The notes under the pieces were generated by a model. The model was not told where the DNA came from. It saw only the letters and a list, made by a program, of their open reading frames with translations, and made no database searches. From Isoetes engelmannii (lineage: Eukaryota > Streptophyta > Lycopodiopsida > Isoetales > Isoetaceae), in the NCBI GenBank assembly GCA_011763485.2, contig JAANSK020188877.1:1-37857 (forward strand): a stretch of 37,857 nucleotides of DNA, given 5' to 3'. Both the position numbers and the translations under genes were made by a program. Below, in pieces: positions 11,571-23,850 of the stretch. Each line of letters starts with the position of its first letter. Within the stretch, counting starts at the first letter, position 1.

Positions 11571-12705
11571 AAATGTAAACTGCCTGAAAATGATTTACTA
11601 AACATGCATGAACATCAAATATCTAGTATAATGACAGGGGTTTCCTTTGTATTTTTATACATTTTTGCCTATGATTTTTATATGATTTGGTGGCCGTATT
11701 TCATAGGGCGTACTAATGCGTACATCTAGAGTGCTCATTGTATTTTCATCTTCTAATTTCAATTCCCAATAGTTTAGACCCACGTTTGCATGATCTTGTG
11801 CCGTCCAGTTAATTTGGTGGTTAAGATGAGTCGTTGAGTTCTTAATCAAGGGCTCACAATAAACACCTAATATCATGGCCTATTGTATTTTTTCTTGTAA
11901 TCCAAACTTAACATGCAGATATCGAGCTCATCTGGTTTAGGGTTTTTATTGTCTGCTCTTCGATTTTTGCCAATTCCTTGCACTTTGACCAACACAGCAG
12001 CGACAACACACATACTTTTACGGTAAAGCACATCAAAAGGATTTCGATGCAACCAGCAGGAAGCAGGATCTTGAAGTAGGAAGCAGGATTTCAATGCACG
12101 TGTGCTTTACGGAGCTTCAATACCGTCAGCACAAGGGGGTCGTTGATTCCACATTATTGGCCACTTATATCATGCCATCTGGCATACATTCTTAACCGGA
12201 GTAATGCAGAAGTCGTATGTTCAGAAGTTAACCTGTTACAGCCGGTGACGCTGCTGTAACCGAATCGCCATAGCCCTCTGATTCTGCTCGCATTAATGAG
12301 CTCAGTCAGGATAAGCAGGTTATTAGTACAATCTCAGCTTCTTGCTTATCATCTGCAAGCATTTTTCTGTAAAAATTTGAGGGATTATATCACAAGCTCC
12401 GTTCCCTCTTAAGCTTTGCAAGGATTTCCTCATGAAAGAAAATGGTAAAACAAAGGAATTTGCAATTGAAAGGCGCAGTAATTTGCATTCCTTTTGAGTA
12501 AAGAATCATATCCATAAGCCTGTATATCGATTTTGAAGATCATATTACAGCTCCATCAAAATAAAGTCTCATCTTAAAAGAATAAGGATGTTTTGCAGCT
12601 CCGGTGCCATAGCCATAGCATAATATGTGGATTTTTGGTAACTCCCACAGCAAGCCAAATCGCCAAGGAGCAGAACTGCGGAATCAACTCCCCCCTTGTG
12701 CTGAC
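11571..12705. other. Intergenic, nothing recognised
   Basis: No coding region or structural RNA is supported. A short near-direct repeat (GTAGGAAGCAGGAT/GCAGGAAGCAGGAT type) lies around 12056-12090. The stretch precedes the large hairpin at 12706 and would hold its promoter if the hairpin is transcribed on the plus strand. Confidence 0.3.
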
Positions 12706-12859
12706 GATGGGGAATCACAAATGGTCCCTGATTCTGGGATTGAATGGCTTCAGCTTCGACTGCCAGAAGGCGGTCGTGCCTACCGGCACTCCCGCCTTCT
12801 GGCACTCGAAGCTGAAGCCATTCGATCCCAGAATCATGTCCCATTTGTGTTTCCCCATT
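12706..12859. ncRNA. Candidate MIRNA or hairpin-RNA locus
   Basis: Bases 12706-12780 pair in register with 12785-12859 around a four-base loop (TACC at 12781-12784). By direct counting, 66 of 75 positions are Watson-Crick pairs and 2 are G-U, with 7 mismatches and no bulge. Mismatches are at 12715, 12725, 12726, 12728, 12760, 12774 and 12775. Weaker pairing may extend a little further out. Such a long in-register stem is expected of a young plant MIRNA, a hairpin siRNA source, or a foldback element. ORFs on both strands across it mirror each other because of the symmetry. No known miRNA sequence is recognised. Transcription and its strand are unproven. Confidence 0.55.
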
Positions 12860-13224
12860 ACGTGAGTATAAAGGGATCTCTTCAACATGATTGCCATCAC
12901 AAGTACATGCTACATATAGGAAGTGAATCTATACATCGGAATAACTTTCCCCGTCAGAATCTATAATGTGTTAGAAACACCTGTGTTTGCTCTGTTTTAT
13001 ATGCATAAGCAGTTGAAAGATTATTCAAGCAAAAGATAAATAAAATAAATAAACAAATAAATAAAAGAGCCGAGGAAACAGAGAGGGAGGGAGGATAAAG
13101 GGATCTAAGGGCAGCCTTTAAGAAATACCATGATGTGCAGATGGAAGCTGAGGGGGGCACGAATGGCACTTGCAGAGATGATGCTGGATACTGGGACGTA
13201 TGGAGACGAGTTAGAAGAGTAGGT

Positions 13225-13276
13225 GAGGCCCCCTCCTCCACTAGAGTGTGCAACTCTAGTGGAAGAGGGGGGCTTC
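13225..13276. repeat. Second short hairpin
   Basis: Bases 13229-13247 pair with 13253-13271 around the loop GTGCA. Eighteen of 19 pairs match (mismatch at 13236/13264), and the stem extends about four pairs past one bulged base. It lies about 370 bp after the large hairpin and 650 bp before the bHLH start codon. It could be part of the same transcript, a small foldback element, or a 5' UTR structure. Confidence 0.5.
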
Positions 13277-13925
13277 TAGGAAGAGCAAAAAAAAGGGACC
13301 ATGTGCCAAAGCAAGGCAGCAAAGGGACAAAGGCACAAGGGAGGCTTGAAGCAAATCATTGGAAAAGAATCCATGCAAATAATTGCAATCCAAATAGAAA
13401 ACAATAAAGAACCAAAGGAAGCCAGGGTTTAGGGTTTTATATCATTTCTTTTGTGGGCAGAGCAAGGGGTTTAAGCAAAGCACCGACCATGGCCAAATGA
13501 TACAAGGAAGACTGTGTCGGAATAAGAACAATCGTTACGCCGCAAAGGGGCACCATGTACTCAGACGCGCCAGGCTATGGCAGTTACAAAACATGGTCGG
13601 AAATCGAGGGATTCCTTCTCCGCCGTCACCCCTCGTCTTACGCTGCAACACAGAGAGTATGTAAGCACTACCCATATCTCCAATTTTTACGTAGAAAATA
13701 TTCATCCCTCTCTGGAGTTATACAGCCCATTTTATTCCTTCATCCTTCTGATCCAATTCGCTTGCTTTCTGCATTAAAATAGCTTGAGTTCCACTTGGTT
13801 TTATTCTCCAGCAGCATGAAAAAGCTCTGCATCTGTGCATTTTAATACCCCAAGCTGCAGGCTTTAGTGGCGTGTGCTTGCCTGCATTGTTCAGGGCTAA
13901 AAAGGATTGGGGTTTGGTTAGAAAA

Positions 13926-15135
13926 ATGGAGTTCTTCATGCCGGATCTGGATTACTCTCCCATAGCTTCTCCTTCTCCAAGCTGTGATAATAATGAATGT
14001 GGGTTCCTTGGTGAACTACCTGATGAGCTCTTCCAATTGCTAGAGGAAATCCCTGGCTCTTATTTAGGAAGCACTTTGACATCTGAGCATGCCTCTCCAG
14101 TCAGACAAATGGGTGCAAAAGATTCATCCATCATTTTTGATGAAAAGGAAGCTTGTAAGGAAACACAATGGAAGGATCTCAAGCCCAAAGAATCCTCCGA
14201 GGTGCTGAAAAGGGTAGCTTGTGTGCTTGAAGAACATACAGATGGTTCTGATAAGAAAAATACTCAGCAGCAGACTAAGCAGACAAGAAAGAAGGGCCTG
14301 AAACGAGAAAGAGAGCCATCAGAGGGCAAAGATGATCACATTTTAAGAGAGAGGCAAAGAAGAGATGATATGAGCAGCAAATTCTCCATGTTGGAGTCTC
14401 TGCTTCCATGGCGATCTAAGGTAATATACAATTTTAGTTTAGATCAATTTTTTTTGTTTGTCATCATTTTTTTCAGTTTATAATTGGATCTTTGTATGGA
14501 TTTTTGCAGAGAGATAGGACTGCAATAGTGGATGATGCAATACAGTTTGTCACTGACATGCAGAAGACCCTCCATCGTCTAGAAAAGATTGCTGAAGAAA
14601 ACAGGCATTCAAAAGAAGTGAGAAAGATAGAGACCTGTTCGAAGAGCTATAATTTAATCAGGTGCCATGAGAACAAGATGCAGGTATCTCGTATCGGTCC
14701 AAATAAGAACCATGCTGGATTTCTTAGACCAAGCCTGCCACCAAAGACCAGGCTTCCATTACAGTGGCCCAATATGGTACCTCCTCTAGAGACCACCTTG
14801 GCTCCTGCTGGTCCTCGAGAGCTCAATGTACACATAGAGTCCCCAGATCAGGTGATAATTGAGATTGGTTGTAATCCAAGACCTGCATTGTTGACAAGTA
14901 TATTCAGAGCACTGGAAGAATTATACTTGGAGGTTTCTCAGTGCAACTTTGTCAAAACAAGACCAGAGATATTATGCATCATCGTTGCTAAGGTAGACAT
15001 TTCTCATTTTCAATAAACAGTATTTGTTTTGCTTATACTAATTCTTTTGTCCCTTCTCTTTAGCAGCATCGTCCTGGTTGTTGTTTCTCCATCGAAAGAA
15101 TTACCAAGATACTGAGATCTGCAATTTGTTATTGA
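13926..15135 (+). CDS. bHLH transcription factor (bHLH95/ZHOUPI-like?)
   Basis: Three exons (13926-14420, 14510-14992, 15067-15135) encode 348 residues. An acidic N-terminus is followed by a basic linker (KKGLKRERE, 123-130) and the bHLH at about 138-190. The basic motif HILRERQRR keeps the H-E-R pattern for G-box binding, helix 1 is FSMLESLLP, and helix 2 begins RDRTAIVDDAIQFV after the intron. The C-terminal part, ELNVHIESPDQVIIEIG onward, looks like the ACT-like dimerisation fold of several plant bHLH clades. The KRDR-x-x-IVDDA signature and C-terminal domain resemble bHLH95/ZHOUPI proteins, but subfamily is not certain. The frame is open upstream to 13872 only through a GTG, so I use the ATG at 13926. 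An alternative first exon at 13555-13656 (donor GTATGTAAG) could splice in frame to 13812 or 13815. Exon 3 has a TAGCAG tandem acceptor, allowing one optional Gln. Confidence 0.85.
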
Positions 15136-16380
15136 TGCATAAATACAATGTAAATACTAGTAGGTGAAGTCTATGTTCAGGTGGAGTTATGGTGAAACAG
15201 ATGAAGAAAGAATGTAAGATAAACTTTCATCAAATATAAGTGGTGGCTCGATGTACAAATTGTTTTCCAACCAGAACAAAGTTACATAATACATACAGAA
15301 AATGTCGTTTTTCTGTGTCTTGCACAGGTGTAAAGTTGAATGGATGCAATCAGCTTGCTAAAGTGTTTAACCTTTGATGAACGAAGAACTGGCTAAATAT
15401 GTTTAAGTCAAAAGTATGTGTTATATTAGGAAGAGTCCAATTTACTTCAGCCGCCCGAAATTATCCATTATCTGCTCACAGTTTATTCCACTACCACATT
15501 ATGTATAACATCAGAATATGACTGTTGTGGAAATTGGATCTCCAATGTTCAAACCGTCCTTCAACAAGGGGTAATCCCTGCAGACATTTTTGCGCAATAG
15601 TCAATTGTCTAACACAGCCTACTAATAACAGTTAGAAATATTGTCATCAAGAGTATCGTCTGCTGGGTTGAAAATTTTACAGGCAGATATGCATTGGCAT
15701 TGATGGTAGGCTGTATATGCAACAATGGGGCAATAACGATGGGATATATTACGAAAAATGGAATAAGCTAGATGTGGGAACGCTATTGCCAGATTGTAGA
15801 TAATTATCAAGCAGCATCCAGATGATCAACCTATAAGCAAATATGTCAAAAGATTTCATGTACTTTGCTGCAAACAAGCCTGCCTTCCATTTTGGTAAAG
15901 TACACTTGAAATAGCTTACACATTTTCGAGGTATCTATCACAAAGAAGAGTTCAAAAAATTATGTTCTATGACTGATTTAATATGATGCTTTCCCTTAAC
16001 ATTCAATGTTTACTATTGTTTGAATCAAGATGTAGAATGACTTCTAAAACTCAAAGTATTTGTTAATAATTAAAGATAAATAAATAGTACTTAAATAATA
16101 ATAATCACTTACTTTTAGCAGCAAAACAAAGTGCACTTCTTTCTTATTTTCCTACTGTTTATACTGCTGCATCAGCCGTTTGATCTGCATCGCTATGGCA
16201 GAATCATATCACTGGCATTGTCTTATACTCCAATCCTGCTCCCAATTCGAAACAAATACAGCAGAACCTAGCCAGCAATTCTTCGTCATTGACAACAAGT
16301 TTTCTAATAGAGAGAGAGAGAGAGAGAGCAAAATAAAAACGGCTTTGCAGCACCTTAATTCCCCATAGGACTATCCAAGG
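15136..16380. other. Intergenic, nothing recognised
   Basis: AT-rich spacer after the bHLH gene, including its 3' UTR. A GA-dinucleotide run lies at about 16309-16328. No gene or RNA is supported. Confidence 0.35.
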
Positions 16381-16434
16381 ATTTAACCAGGCTGATTGTC
16401 GGACATGATTTAACCAGGCTGATTGTCGGACATG
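16381..16434. repeat. Perfect 27-bp tandem duplication
   Basis: Two identical copies (16381-16407 and 16408-16434) begin ATTTAACCAGGCTGATTGTC. The identity suggests a recent duplication. It sits just beyond the 3' limit of the LTR element remains. Confidence 0.9.
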
Positions 16435-16559
16435 ACAGTGGTGAAAATTAGTAAATAAATTGGAATGCTGCTGAAAGCTACTTATCATTGAAAATGTATG
16501 ATTGCAACTCCAGCTGCGCGTGAAATACCCGGCAAAATCAAGAGGTCAATATCTTCAAG

Positions 16560-19358
16560 TGAGGGTGTTGTCGCATGTTGTTAGGGTTGCCACCTGCAAT
16601 TAAAAAAGGTCGTAACTCGTTCAAATAAAGCTCTGTCTGAAAAATGCACAGGGGAGTTCGAGGTTACCGATCGCAGCTACAAAATACGCATATAGAATGT
16701 CCATCGTGGATCTCTAAACCCTAAAGCCGAATGGGATAACATGGCTTATGAAGATGGAGCCAGGATTAATGGTAGGGGTACCTCCGGAATTGTGGGTAAC
16801 TGGGTCACAGTCTTATCGAAAGTTTGAGCGGCAACTAGCAGATCAACCGGTTCTTTTCCATTGCGTGCCCTAGTAGTTGCAAAAACGGCTTCAGGTTTGA
16901 GTTGGCGTAGCTTGTGTTGAGTCTCCACACTAAGGTCTTCAAACTGAGGCACGGGCGTGGTGGCAAGAACCATGTTCACCGGGTGAATGTACCTTACTGG
17001 CACCTCGAAAATCCAATTAGAAGGGCAACGGGTGGGCTTTACCTGATCCAATAAACGAACAACCTGTTGTTCCACTGGAGACGGTTGTTGCTGAGATCGT
17101 GGTGCAGGAGATCCCTGATTGAATTGAGGAAAATCTGTCATGACATGGCCCCACTGATCACAGTGGAAGCAAGTGACACCTCTGCTTTCTCTAGAAGTGG
17201 AGGGTTGGGCTGCAACCGCATTGGTATTTTGTACTGGAAAGTTGGAGCCAAAAGAGAGAGGCTGCGGAGTGTTGCATTCTTCCGTGGAGTGATTATTCAT
17301 ATTGCACCTCTTACAGTGCCGAGCACTCATTAAGACATTGCACTCAGTGACATGATGTCCAGGTACTGAGCAGTGGCTACACCAGATGTGACTCCAGGTA
17401 GGAACTGAGCGTGTAGGTTGTGGAGGCACAGCGTGTGTAAGTAAAGAATGAGTAGTATCCTCAGCCACAGGCGTTCTTGATGCAATGTTCACTGACCGAT
17501 TGGCTGCCTTTATAGCGTCCTCTAGAGTCTTTGGATCTTAAAGTTCGGTATATACTGATCTGCTGGTTCAGACCTTGCAAGAACTGGGCCAGAAGCTGAC
17601 CGTTAGATGGAGTTCCACCAATTTGGTTACTAAGAGCAGAATACGATCAAAAAATTCACGAGGCAACTCAAAGGGTTTCTGCTGTTGTCGTACCAATTGT
17701 GTTAGCAGTTGTGAATCATCCTGTGTGCAGATATAATGAGTTAGAAAGGCATGGCGCATGAGATTCCAGTCTCCATTCCAAAATTTTTTGTTGGCAGTAG
17801 CCATTCTTTAACTTGACCTTGTAGAGTGGTGCTGAAGAGATGAAATTTTAACAAGGGATCTTGGTGACCATTTAGAACAGCCAAAAAATCGAATTCTCCC
17901 AGATGAGCCATTGCACTCTGCTCAGTGGAAGGCTTCCATGTAAAGTGTCGAAGATAATTGATCTTGACTTTGGCCACTGTAACAGCCACCACAACCTGTG
18001 GTATGGGTGTTGAAATCAGAATAAGTTGAGGAGCTTGAGTAAAAGATGGTACAGATGGAGGTGGTAGAAAAGAAGGTATTGTATAGTAAAGGGGAGGAAT
18101 TGTGGAATGTACTTGAGGCTGAAAGAATGGATTTGAGGGTAGGGGTTGAGGAGCTGAAGTGTGCTGATAGGAAGAAATCGGTACATAGTTAGGGACAGGA
18201 ATATAAGTAGCGGGTGCCGGTGCGGTAGAAGTAGGAACCGATGCCTGTGTGTAGTGAACGGGTTGAGGAGAAGCAAAAGGTTGTTGAACTGGGGCTGAAG
18301 CCAACTGGAGAGAGGTAGCAGGAGAGAGAAAGCATCAAAGATAAAAGGCTGCTCAGGATTATAGAAAGCAGAGAACCATTCAGGAGATTGATGAGGGGTG
18401 GGCTTAGGCGATGGAACAGTTGTCATGGGTGCATTCACATGGGTTGGTACTGAAAATGGTGCAGATCGAGAGAGTGGTGCGGATGGCGCAGTTTGTGTCT
18501 TAAGAGACTGAGCAGTAGAGTTCTGCTACTCCACGCGATGAAGATAGCGTTCCTTTCGAGCAGAAGCCTACTGCAAAACTTGCTCTGTAGTGAGCTTTTG
18601 ATAACTCATGCAAGATCAGAGAATAAGATGAGACCTGGCATACGGTGCCAATGTTAATTTGGCCAGGGTCGGGGCAGAAGGGCTTGAGTTGATCCACTGA
18701 AGTCAGTGATCTTGGATGCTCAAGTGATCTGCTTGCTGCGATGTCACGCGGGATTTACAGAAAACTTAAGGAAAATTTGCAAACTCAAAACAAGGATCCT
18801 TGAAGTTTAGAAACACTTAGATGACTTAATGAACACAATGAATTTGGACAACTCAATAATCCCGGTAGAAAGTAATGAAACTTTATTGGAACCTCAGCAT
18901 CAGGTGATACATTTCAGTGTGGAATCACAGAAAAAACATGAAGAAGGCACAATTTAAGAGATAACTCAAGGTGGACCAAGAGACTATCAACAACTAAGGG
19001 CGAGATTAAGATTTCCCTTTATAGATGATAGGAGTGTCGCCTGATGATGACGCAATCCTGTACTTGAAGATGCTGAAGGAATCCGTACTTGGAGATTGGT
19101 ACCAGCAAAATCAGGATCCCACTCAGCGAAATGATTGCAAAATATTTATGTACTTGCTCATGGAATCTTCCGTAGTCGTGGTCGTGTGCGTGGGCAAAAT
19201 CGTGGCTTTGGTCGTGTCTCGAGTCGTGGGAGCAGCCGTTTGTATTTGCGTGTTGCGCTACGTGCTGCGCCCCGTGCCACGATCGAACCTAAAACTTCCC
19301 AAACGAGGATCATGCACTTGGAAATTTTTATAACATTGACCCAGGCTCAATGTTAACA
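16560..19358 (-). mobile_element. Ty3/gypsy-like LTR element remains (LTR, primer site, gag)
   Basis: Read on the minus strand, an LTR-like segment (about 19358-18652, TGTT...AACA ends) is followed by a possible primer site reading ATTGGCACCGTATGCCAGG (18632-18651). This resembles the TGGCGCCGTTGCCGGGG site of plant Tat/Athila-type elements. Then comes a gag region (18304-16746): a Pro/Gln-rich part, a core resembling the retrotransposon gag domain (FTWKPSTEQSAMAHLGEFDF onward), and two zinc knuckles, CSHCSVPGHHVTEC and CKRCNMNNHSTEEC, plus a degenerate third. The element is broken in a few places; pol and the other LTR are missing. A 9-bp inverted repeat (19331-19339 with 19347-19355) marks the outer LTR edge. 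The exact LTR limits are uncertain. Confidence 0.65.
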
Positions 19359-22090
19359 TTCATTCTGTGTTCAGGAAGTTTTTATTATGAATATGACAAT
19401 CAAGTTGGTTGAACTTCTCGGTGGCGCATCTTTTTTATAAAAGATATGCTTTATTCTTTCAGCCGATTAAGCATCCTTTAGAGCAGAGCATGTTAAACAT
19501 CTTCCACTTTTTCCATATAAGTACATTAAGCTAAGCAATATGAGCAATTTCCAGTAGAGCACATGCCATCATTTTCTTGTTGTAGTAAATGACGACTAAA
19601 CAACAGGCTGGCTTGGCAAATGCATTCTATGGTGTTATTTGCAGATGTCTACACTACCAACACAATAAGTCTCGCATGTTCTGCATAACTTTGTATTAAT
19701 TACGTGCATTTCCTTATTGGTTTTGAATGGCATCAGGCAACATCATGAATGCTTATGTTCATTAATAATGAGTTTTTCTTGAGTCTATCGCAGTCTCCAG
19801 TTTTCTTTTAGTCTCTATCGCAGCTCAAATGTGAAATGAATTGGGTTAATGGATTAAGGTTGTTTGTGGTAAACATGCACTTAGGTTTGGGATAAATCCA
19901 ATTTGGAATGTGGTGGCTTAAAATGCAATGTACTTTCATACTTTTATGGCGAAAGCTAGAGTGCCTTGGATAGTGGACAATACAATGGTCCTTTAGAGGT
20001 TACCCATCCATTTTGCTATGTTTGTTTTGATTGCCTGATATGCGAACCTTGGATCTTCCAGATTTCTTCTTTAATTTGTTAAAATCCTTTGCTTTCAGTC
20101 TTTAACCTCGCTTTCAATTATCAAGTCCGATATGATGCATCATTCTAATCATCCAAATACTTCCAGCAAGATTCTCATAGGCTTCCTTTTTACAGATATG
20201 TATTTGTTAAAATGCTTTATTCATTTAAGATAAGCGAATTCTATGGATATTTGCAGTTCTCATTAATGAATAGCAGGCTGGATATTTTTACTCAATTTTT
20301 TATACAAGTTTTTGAAGCGTATGTTATTATAGATTAATATTCTATTTTCTTGAATTTCAAACTCTTGCTAATGTTGGTGAAATTATGGTTGATATATTAG
20401 AAAGACAACAATGGTTTAACAAGTTTGTTTGATTTTTGTGTTTAAGCCCATTCACCAGCTCCTTAGCACACAGTAAAGAGAAGGTGATTCTCAGCCTATT
20501 GATGCACTCTCTACTAAGTAAACAATCGGTATCCCTTCTCAATACTTGGAAATGCTTTCATAAGCATCCAACGCTCTTTCTTGAGGTGATTTACATATTA
20601 CTTCTGTAAAACTCATAATTTGTTCAAAAGCGTAGCAATTAAGTGCAGTGATAAGGAAGAATAAAGTTGCTTAAGATAGCGCTATAGTGTAAAGAGATGA
20701 GATGAGGTCTGTCTTTTAAAGGTAGTGTAGCATTAATATTGGCCCCATGGTCAGGTGATCCCTTGGTACATGATACCACAGGAAATGTGTCTTACTTTTA
20801 TTAAAAAACAATGAAAAGAACTTTACATTATAATACCACAATCCACAACCTCAAAATCCCCTTATTGCAAATAAACCGTCAATGTGAGTAATGGATAAAT
20901 TACAGTAATAGATACGGAATGATAAATTAGGAAATGATACCTTAGACAACCAAGGTGTTATTTGAAACGTGACTGAATACCATACTAAGCAAAACCCAAA
21001 AGAAACGTAAACAAGAAGTTGACCAGCATCTAGAAAGCCGAATGCACAAACCTCTTATATACATATTAGAGATTATAAAAGCCAAAGGGAATTGAACATA
21101 CACCAAAAGGCACCATTCCAAAGTCAAACAAACAACAATGGCCAAGTTCTTAATGAGGCAACTATTGTGTGCAATTGAAAATTTTTCCACAAATTAACAA
21201 ACTAATCTTGATTCAAAAAACTAGGAATTAAAAAATTCATCCACATGTTCCACTGAACGTTATGATGCAAACTCTATGTCAATGAATTGGGGATCACCTT
21301 CATAGCTTGGGTCACTTCAAGTTCAACCAGTTTATTTATACAACTTTTCTTATTACAACGAGAGTTAAGACTCTGGAATCAATGGTGGTCATATGTTGTT
21401 TCACATTCTCAATTGTTGGAAATAAGTTGCTGCACCAACGCCACAATTAACATCCTAGCAACTTCCTCATTTTTTGTATTGTAGACGTGCCACGATCTCA
21501 TTGTCGTGCAAGAACAATATGCTCTATTCCTTAAAGGATTAAAATTGAACAATGTAGCAATTTTGCAACTTTGTAGATTGGGTAACATGGAGGCATATAA
21601 GAGAAAACCATGAGGCATAGTTTTAGTACATGGTTTGTATATAAAATGTTTCTAAGTATGTGTGATGAACAAAGTAAGTGTCTCTAAGTATCATGAATAA
21701 ATCAAAGAAAGATTGTCTCTAATTATAACACGTGGATTGATATTGTGCATTTCTTTGTTTAAATTCTCTTATTAATAAGTTGCTAAATTTGGCTATGGGC
21801 TTAGTAGAAATAAATTGTGGGCTTAGAAGAAATAAGTTGTAGGCTATATCAATGTGGTCCTATTCCAATGCGTGTGGCAACATCAGGCACATGTTTTTCC
21901 TCATTTAGTTAGGCTGTATAGTCCCCATGTCGATTGCTCTAATGGGTTTTTATGGATAGTTTCTATTTGTTGTATCTCCGTATAAACCAATTACTAAACA
22001 ATTGTACATTTAACACAATTGCAAAATTTAAGACAAATGCGAATGAAATTAAAGTACTACTTGAGTGATTGAAGGTCCTTATGAACATAC
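19359..22090. other. Long intergenic stretch, mostly featureless
   Basis: No coding region, RNA gene or domain is supported over 2.7 kb of AT-rich DNA. At about 21868-21895, the text resembles the Helitron hairpin ends found elsewhere in this window (GTGTGGCAACATCAGGCACA compared with GCGCGGCAATGCCGGGCACA). This suggests a decayed copy. Confidence 0.35.
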
Positions 22091-22100
22091 ACCCCTTTAT

Positions 22101-22130
22101 GCGCGGCAATGCCGGGCACATGTTTACTAG
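22101..22130 (+). mobile_element. Helitron-type 3' terminus
   Basis: The hairpin GCGCGGC AAT GCCGGGC (one stem mismatch) is followed by ACATGTTTA and CTAG. It matches the end at 27281-27310 in stem, spacer and terminus, so the two belong to one family. The element body would lie to the left; its 5' TC end was not found. Confidence 0.5.
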
Positions 22131-22292
22131 CGTAAGTGTGACATTTTGAGCATAAGTTTTTGCTCTGTCTTCCAAATTGATTACTTAGAGGTACATTTAC
22201 ATGTCCCCCTGATATGGTGGTGCTCGGGGGAGTGGTTTGGAAAGCAAGAATAAGATTAGTCACATGAGTACTGAAATATTAAGACGAACTAT

Positions 22293-22756
22293 TGAGGTAT
22301 TTATGGAACCTTGGAAAAGGTTGAGATTCTAAAATGCCTATGTACCTTTACCTTTTTGAAAAGGCTCCTTGATTCCCATATAAGGGGAAGAGGTGCGCCT
22401 ATTGAGGGCCAGATCTTCCTCCTTCTGCTCTTCCTCATCCTGTCTCTTTTCAACCTCTTGATCATTGCCAGTCTCTTGATCCTTCCAAGCCTCTTTGCAG
22501 CCTTCATGAGTATTGTGTAGGTTTCTTGGAGAGGATTCTCTAAGCATTCATCCTTCTGAATTCCCTTCTTGTCCTTAACCTAAATTGCTCATGGACTAAC
22601 TTGGAGATTCTTGCTTTTGCGAGCCCGGTTGGGTGGTGAGCTTTAGCTTAAAGGGCTGGATTAAGAATTTTTTTAAGTTTTTTTATTAATTTATTAGAAG
22701 TTTAATGTTTTGTTTGTCTGCTAACCTATGTTTGTAACAAGTGGTATCAGAGCCCG
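22293..22756 (+). mobile_element. LTR (copy A) with tRNA-iMet primer site
   Basis: An LTR of about 447 bp (22293-22739, TG...CA) is followed at 22742 by TGGTATCAGAGC, the standard primer-binding site complementary to initiator methionine tRNA. A second LTR of the family lies at 24769-25202 in the same orientation. By eye the two differ at roughly one base in eight, so they are old. The internal part after the primer site is decayed, with no recognisable gag or pol. Broken fossil, probably copia-like. Confidence 0.7.
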
Positions 22757-23850
22757 GTTCCAATTTCTTTTGGAACTGCGGGTGGTCACAAAATAAAAAA
22801 AAGTTAAGAATTATAGTCAAAGTTTAGATAGTGAGAAGAATTGTAATAATCATGCTAGGAATCTAGAGATAATGCAGGATAGCAGAATAGAGTGGGCAGT
22901 CCAAAGAATAGAATTTTCAATTGCTTTTTGGATTTTCCCTTTTTAGCAGAAGCCTTGAGGCACTCGAAAATCCTAGAATTGTATAATCCTAGACATAATG
23001 GTCCTGATTCTTCCCACAACATCTATGCCAGAGCCGAGAAAATATTAGATCTAAAAAGCCATGTTTCCATGCTGCCATGACCGTAACTCTAATTGATGCA
23101 TGACAGAGCTTTACCCTTTCGATAAAGAAAAAGGGACCCTCATTATGCAAATCTGGACGTTTTGGCAATTTGGGGACCTGTTTGCAATGCGATGTTATGA
23201 TTGCCACAAAGCTCTGATCTGATAATAGCTTTCAAATTTGCAACCAAGTCAAAATCTCCAGATCTTCCCATAGCTTCAGGTTATTGCCTCCACTTTGGCC
23301 ACAAATCGACCTTACGATTTATTCTTCAAAAGATGCCCATCAGTTATGTGAAGTAAAACTGTCTAGGCTATTCAATCCACTACCGGATCATCTGGAACTT
23401 GTTGCATTGAAACCTCTGGAGCTACTTAAATCTCTATACTGCATTACCTGAATGCTAGCTGACTTGAGAATCCCAAAAATGCTGGGACCCTTTCGTAGGC
23501 AATTTTATCGGATTGTTCTTCTGTCAAACCGTCAAAACCAAACCGTCAAAACCTAAGTGTTGATATGCATTTTTGAGGAATTTCGATGCCTATAAAGTTT
23601 CTTTATATAAAGGTTTGACTACTTAAGGGGAGTAATATTTTGTTTTTTTTTTTTTTAAGCTCTAGGAAATTCCTCTTTCTTAACTTTATGTTGATCCATG
23701 TAGTGGTTAAGTTACTTTGAAATGTCTAGGTTAGGAAAACTTAGAATTTCGTCTAAGATACCTTTGAGATTTAAAGCTTAATCTACAAGATGCTGAAGCA
23801 TCCAAGGGTTGCCCGAAAAAAGGACAAATGAACAAAATGAGATGAAATGG
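22757..23850. other. Decayed interior or flank of LTR copy A
   Basis: No protein domain survives. A possible polypurine tract (AAGGGGAG) lies near 23618 and a T-run at 23641-23656. The stretch ends where similarity to the fucosyltransferase pseudogene begins. Confidence 0.3.

Noticed and set aside
12569-12966. Overlapping ORFs of about 90-113 codons on both strands
   Set aside because: They lie across the hairpin, and their translations mirror each other (GIEWLQLR on both strands). This is a result of the inverted repeat and not evidence for proteins.
13872-13925. Start of the bHLH protein at 13872
   Set aside because: The codon there is GTG. The first in-frame ATG is at 13926.
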